From Oligoflexales bacterium (GTDB lineage Bacteria > Bdellovibrionota_B > Oligoflexia > Oligoflexales > RGVZ01), in the NCBI GenBank assembly GCA_947445775.1, contig CANFEB010000008.1:1-64000 (forward strand): a stretch of DNA of 64,000 nt, read 5' to 3'. This document shows, piece by piece, positions 60,716 to 64,000 of the stretch (positions are counted from its first letter, which is position 1; the number at the start of each line of letters is the position of its first letter). The notes under the pieces were generated by a model, which ran no database searches, was not told the DNA's origin, and saw nothing but the letters and a program-made list of their open reading frames with translations. Both the position numbers and the translations under genes were made by a program.

Positions 60716-61177
60716 CTAGCGCATCAATGCTGAAAATTTAGCGGTTGCCACGATCTCACCATCGACCAAAGCCGTCCCATCGAACCAAATAAAGTGCGCA
60801 CGCTGGCGTTGGATTTTCACTTCGTAGATCAGTCTATCACCCGGCCGAACCGGTTGGCGAAATCGCGCTTCGCTGACATCCGTTAAAAGGCATCCCTTGG
60901 ACAGGCCGCCTTGGGCAATTTGCCCGAAAATGGCTGCTGTCTGGGCTAGGCCTTCGATGATGAAAACACCCGGCAAAACCGGATCCCCAGGAAAATGGCC
61001 TTGGAGGGCCGATTCAGAAATCGAAATGTTCCGATAGGCCACGATCTTGTCACCAAGAACAATGCTGGTCACCCGATCCACAAGTAAGAACGGATAACGA
61101 TGCGGGATGTATTTTTGAATCGCCACCGTATCCAATGGCATGGCCGGAATATTTATTTCACCAGGAATGTTCGTCAT
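60716..61177 (-). CDS. fabZ: 3-hydroxyacyl-ACP dehydratase FabZ
   Basis: 153 residues. IPHRYPFLLVDRV with the catalytic His and GHFPGDPVLPGVFIIE with the catalytic Glu position are diagnostic of FabZ. It competes with LpxA for 3-hydroxyacyl-ACP, so fabZ-lpxA linkage is common. It ends 66 bases before lpxA across the 13-bp repeat. Confidence 0.97.
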   Translation of the reverse strand: MTNIPGEINIPAMPLDTVAIQKYIPHRYPFLLVDRVTSIVLGDKIVAYRNISISESALQGHFPGDPVLPGVFIIEGLAQTAAIFGQIAQGGLSKGCLLTDVSEARFRQPVRPGDRLIYEVKIQRQRAHFIWFDGTALVDGEIVATAKFSALMR

Positions 61178-61200
61178 GATTTTCTTCTCATGGATAAAAA

Positions 61201-61767
61201 TTACTTCTTTGTTTTTGATGACCCAGATGCCTTCTTCGCCTCTTTGGCATAGCGATCAACGACTTCCTTGGTCAGATCCACAGGCTCTTGTAAATAAAGC
61301 AATCCGGCCGAATTTGATTCAAACACAGCCTCGATGCTGCGTTCTTTCGCGATTTTTTCCACCAACCCGGCCACCTTCACCGCGATGGTCTGGGTTGCTT
61401 TTTGTTCCTTGCGCTTGATGTTGGCCTGGAATTCCATCTCGGCGTTGCGCAGGGCCAAAAACTTCTCTTGGAAATCCTTTTGCTTGTTCATGCGTGCTTC
61501 CTCAGAAAGAAGGCTCGCCTTGGTTTTCCACTCGTCATTCATCTTGTCGAGCTCGCCCTTCTGTTTCAGAAGTTCCTTTTCCTTTTCCTTGATCTCCTTT
61601 TCCAGATCAGAACGGGCCGTCTTGCCTTCCTCGACATTCAAGATTACCGCCTGCATGTCAACCACTGCGTACTTGCGTCCTTCGCCAAACGCAGCGCCAG
61701 CAGGAATGAGAGCACTCGCAAGCAACACACTGACCAGACCACTTGTGGAAATTTTACCATTCATCAT
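61201..61767 (-). CDS. Skp/OmpH-like periplasmic chaperone
   Basis: About 188 residues from ATG 61767 (GGAG 7 bases upstream; ATG 61764 is equivalent). A signal peptide ends in AGAAFG. After YAVVDMQAVILNVEEGK a long charged coiled-coil (about 50-130) follows, then a small C-terminal strand region with SNSAGLLYL. This layout matches Skp, which shields unfolded outer-membrane proteins between Sec and BamA. bamA precedes it, fabZ follows. Confidence 0.88.
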   Translation of the reverse strand: MMNGKISTSGLVSVLLASALIPAGAAFGEGRKYAVVDMQAVILNVEEGKTARSDLEKEIKEKEKELLKQKGELDKMNDEWKTKASLLSEEARMNKQKDFQEKFLALRNAEMEFQANIKRKEQKATQTIAVKVAGLVEKIAKERSIEAVFESNSAGLLYLQEPVDLTKEVVDRYAKEAKKASGSSKTKK

Positions 61768-61820
61768 GTCTCTGCTCCTTTTTAGCCCAAAACCGGGACC
61801 AAAACCGTTCAAGTTATCAA

Positions 61821-64000
61821 TCAATAGCCAATATAGAAAATAATCTTCGTATCACCGAGTTTCCCGTTTTCGTAGGGATATGCCCACTCAAACCGGAAGG
61901 GCGCAATCGGCGTAATCCAACGGATACCAAAGCCGACATCCTGATGGAAGCCGTCGACACCCATGGCGTCGCCATCGTCAAAAACCCGTCCCATATCAGC
62001 GAACAAGAGTGCCTTGATTCCTGCCTCTGGGATCAACGGCACGAAGTACTCAATCTGCCCGATGACTTTTTTGTCGCCACCCTTGATCAATTTAGTGACG
62101 GGATCTCCCGGCGACTTCATGACGCTGAACTTTGGCCCAAGCGACCAAAGATCGAAGCCGCGCATATCCGTCGGTCCTCCCAGGCGATAGCGTTCAAGAA
62201 ACGGAACCTCCTTGTCACCAAAGGGATAGATGTATGAGACCGAAGCATGAAGTTTAAAGTAGGTGCGATAGGTGTCTGAGAAGTCGATGGGCTGATATTT
62301 CGACGCGTCGAAAACCGATTCCATGAATTGCTGATTGCCCCCAAGAAGGCGGCCACCGGTAAACTGCTGGCGCAACTCGATCTCGGAACCCTCGTTGGGA
62401 TCGATATAATTATTGGTATCAACGCGGCTCACGCTGAAGATTGCGCTTGAAGTCATGCCAGAGTCACGAAACTTGTCGACGAGATAAACATCACTTTGTT
62501 GTTTGATGTGCTCCGCCCGGTACGTCAGTCGTCCGCGTACTTCCTCAAACAGTTTGTGCCCAACGAACACCGATCCACCGGTACGATCTTCGAGGATTTC
62601 AACATCATCGAGGGGTTTGCGGACCTCGTGCTTCACCGACGCGGAGGCGCCCGCCAGCCAATCCGTATCGTTCACCCGCGGGTCCGTGAAGCCAGCCTCA
62701 AACGAATAATTGCTGCCCCCGTTCCAGCGGGCCGTCAAATTGGTTTTCCAAGCGTAACCCGATTGATTCTGCTCGTCGTAGCGGCCCTGCCCGAAGAAAG
62801 ACCCTTCACTCGTATTTTGCCCCGGACTAAATCCTAACGCTGCCTGCAACTGCCCCGTCGGCTTTTCCTTGACGCGGAGCTTCAGGTTCAAAAGATTTTC
62901 CTGATCAGGATCGCGTTCTTTTATGATCTGAACATCCTCGAAAAATCCGAGGCGATTGATGTTTTTCTTGGACTCCGCCAACCTCGTTCCGCTGTACAAC
63001 TCAGCATCATGAACGGCCAGCTCGCGACGAATCACGTTGTCGCGAGTCTTGGTATTCCCCAGAATTTCCATCTCGCCGAAGTAGACCTTCTCGCCCTTGC
63101 TTATTTCATAATTGATATCGACAGTTTTATTGTCGCGATTGAAATTTGTTTTTGGATTCACATAGGCGTACGCGTAGCCAAGGTCTCCGTACTTGTCGCC
63201 CAGAACCTCGATGTCCTTGACGAATTGCGAGTAACGAAACAACGCATCTGGCTTAAGGGCCATGGCCCCTGCCAGTTCACCCGCGTCCAACAACATGTCA
63301 CCAGAAAATTCGATCTTGCCGACCTTGTATTGAATTCCTTCTTCAACTTGAAACGTCACCCGGACAAATTGGCGGTCACCATCCATCACGGTCAACGGCT
63401 TGGCGACCTTCACTTCAGCAAAGCCCGCGTCCCGATACCAATAGGACAGGAATTCAAGATCCCGCTTTAAAAAATCATCCTGATAAATTCCTGCCGACGA
63501 CATTGCGCTGGAACGGCTCACCGGGCGCAGCGCCAGTTTTTCAATCAAGTCGCCATCAGGGAAGTATTCATTGCCGATGATGGCCACATCGCCAACTCGG
63601 AGCTTACCGCCTTCTTCCACGACGAAACTCAGCACCGCCTCATTGGCCGCTCGCATTTCCACAGTGTGGGTGATGCGCGCCAAATAAAAACCTTTTTCCG
63701 TGTATTGGCGCTCAATCATCCGGACATCGCTGGAGATGGCGGCGTCGCTCAAAATTGTGAATAGTTTGGTCTGCAACTTTTCCTTGAGGTCCTCTGATTT
63801 GACCTCTTTCATTCCATCAAATTTAATTTCAACAACTGCGGGCTTTTCAGCCACCTGGATGGTGACTTTGACGCCGCCTGGGGCTTCATCCTGAAAAACC
63901 CGAACATCGGAAAAATATCCAAGGGCAAAAAGTGATTTGATGTCGGCCTTGACGGTGGCCGCGTCCAAGGCAGCGCCCTTGCGAGTCTTCAGGATCGTGA
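61821..64000 (-). CDS. bamA: Outer-membrane assembly protein BamA (partial, N-terminus off the right edge)
   Basis: At least 726 residues are in the window; the frame continues past position 64000 with no start codon needed. POTRA domains are recognisable: ADIKSLFALGYFSDVRV, DLKEKLQTKLF, VRMIERQYTEKGFY, DGDLIEKLALRPV, IEFSGDMLL, LGNTKTRDNVIRRE. The C-terminal barrel has the VRGF/RGFD-type lid (GGPTDMRGFDLWSLGP) and ends in DTKIIFYIGY, a BamA-type beta-signal. BamA folds and inserts barrel proteins. The following genes skp, fabZ and the lpx genes are the common order in proteobacteria. Confidence 0.97.
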   Translation of the reverse strand, partial: TILKTRKGAALDAATVKADIKSLFALGYFSDVRVFQDEAPGGVKVTIQVAEKPAVVEIKFDGMKEVKSEDLKEKLQTKLFTILSDAAISSDVRMIERQYTEKGFYLARITHTVEMRAANEAVLSFVVEEGGKLRVGDVAIIGNEYFPDGDLIEKLALRPVSRSSAMSSAGIYQDDFLKRDLEFLSYWYRDAGFAEVKVAKPLTVMDGDRQFVRVTFQVEEGIQYKVGKIEFSGDMLLDAGELAGAMALKPDALFRYSQFVKDIEVLGDKYGDLGYAYAYVNPKTNFNRDNKTVDINYEISKGEKVYFGEMEILGNTKTRDNVIRRELAVHDAELYSGTRLAESKKNINRLGFFEDVQIIKERDPDQENLLNLKLRVKEKPTGQLQAALGFSPGQNTSEGSFFGQGRYDEQNQSGYAWKTNLTARWNGGSNYSFEAGFTDPRVNDTDWLAGASASVKHEVRKPLDDVEILEDRTGGSVFVGHKLFEEVRGRLTYRAEHIKQQSDVYLVDKFRDSGMTSSAIFSVSRVDTNNYIDPNEGSEIELRQQFTGGRLLGGNQQFMESVFDASKYQPIDFSDTYRTYFKLHASVSYIYPFGDKEVPFLERYRLGGPTDMRGFDLWSLGPKFSVMKSPGDPVTKLIKGGDKKVIGQIEYFVPLIPEAGIKALLFADMGRVFDDGDAMGVDGFHQDVGFGIRWITPIAPFRFEWAYPYENGKLGDTKIIFYIGY

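Noticed and set aside
1-64000. tRNA, rRNA or riboswitch genes
   Set aside because: Gaps are mostly below 260 bases and none shows a cloverleaf, TTCGA arm or known riboswitch core by eye.

Overview
The window is one stretch of chromosome from a Gram-negative bacterium. It carries lipid A genes (fabZ, lpxA, lpxB, lpxK), an MsbA-type flippase, BamA, a Skp-like chaperone, an RND pump with a TolC-type channel, and an OmpA-type barrel. An MqnA-type protein points to menaquinone made by the futalosine route. Together with the PilZ proteins and compact, overlapping gene strings, this suggests a Bdellovibrionota or other deltaproteobacterial-type lineage. That placement is inference, as no rRNA or tRNA gene lies in the window. 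Genes are dense, and ATGA, GTGA or TTGA stop/start overlaps are common.

Layout. 0.2-5.2 kb: DUF218 protein, OPT transporter and LTA-synthase-like enzyme. 5.2-7.0 kb: DEAD-box helicase with a repeat-built tail. 7.2-10.5 kb: small unknown gene, CpoB-like lipoprotein, tsaD, rsmA. 10.6-12.0 kb: an AbiE-type toxin-antitoxin pair. 12.1-19.9 kb (minus strand): secreted cysteine-peptidase-like protein, rRNA uracil methyltransferase, tryptophan 2,3-dioxygenase, aminotransferase, dapD, ferredoxin and a GT-C-like membrane protein. 20.1-25.0 kb: receiver-PilZ protein, CPBP protease and BFD-like ferredoxin on the plus strand; gmhB, a histone-H1-like tail protein, an EamA transporter and a cyclophilin on the minus strand. 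25.1-28.8 kb: OmpA-like barrel, PKD protein, THUMP methyltransferase.

28.8-33.0 kb is an accessory island. It holds a MNT/HEPN pair, an intact AAA/DUF4143 ATPase, a barrel-like outer-membrane protein, and a second AAA/DUF4143 ATPase interrupted by one in-frame TAG. 33.2-36.2 kb holds an Mpo1-like membrane protein divergent from a large DUF455 ferritin-like/ATP-grasp fusion, with a perfect palindrome centred between them, followed by a small basic protein. 36.4-38.9 kb: an Rsm22/METTL17-like protein, a second methyltransferase and a PilZ protein. 39.2-39.9 kb: another HEPN/MNT pair in the opposite order. 39.9-45.8 kb: NifU-like, PhoU-like, RND pump and TolC-like proteins. 45.9-55.6 kb: prfC, slyD, mqnA-like, hemL, era, a secreted SPRY-like protein, 5-formyl-THF cyclo-ligase and a membrane-anchored Ig-like-domain protein. 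55.8-64.0 kb: the envelope operon, transcribed bamA, skp, fabZ, lpxA, lpxB, msbA, lpxK; bamA runs off the right edge.

The most unusual property is a large number of short tandem repeats. At least seventeen loci carry 2-6 copies of a short unit. Inside genes the unit is always a multiple of three (6, 9, 12, 18 or 24 bp) and inserts a short peptide repeat, even in conserved enzymes such as DapD and its neighbouring aminotransferase. In intergenic leaders the unit is 8, 10, 13 or 17 bp. This looks like a genome-wide duplication process filtered by reading-frame selection. The other leading candidates for new biology are the DUF455/ATP-grasp fusion with its divergent Mpo1-like partner, the paired DUF4143 ATPases flanking an outer-membrane protein, and the secreted SPRY-like protein.
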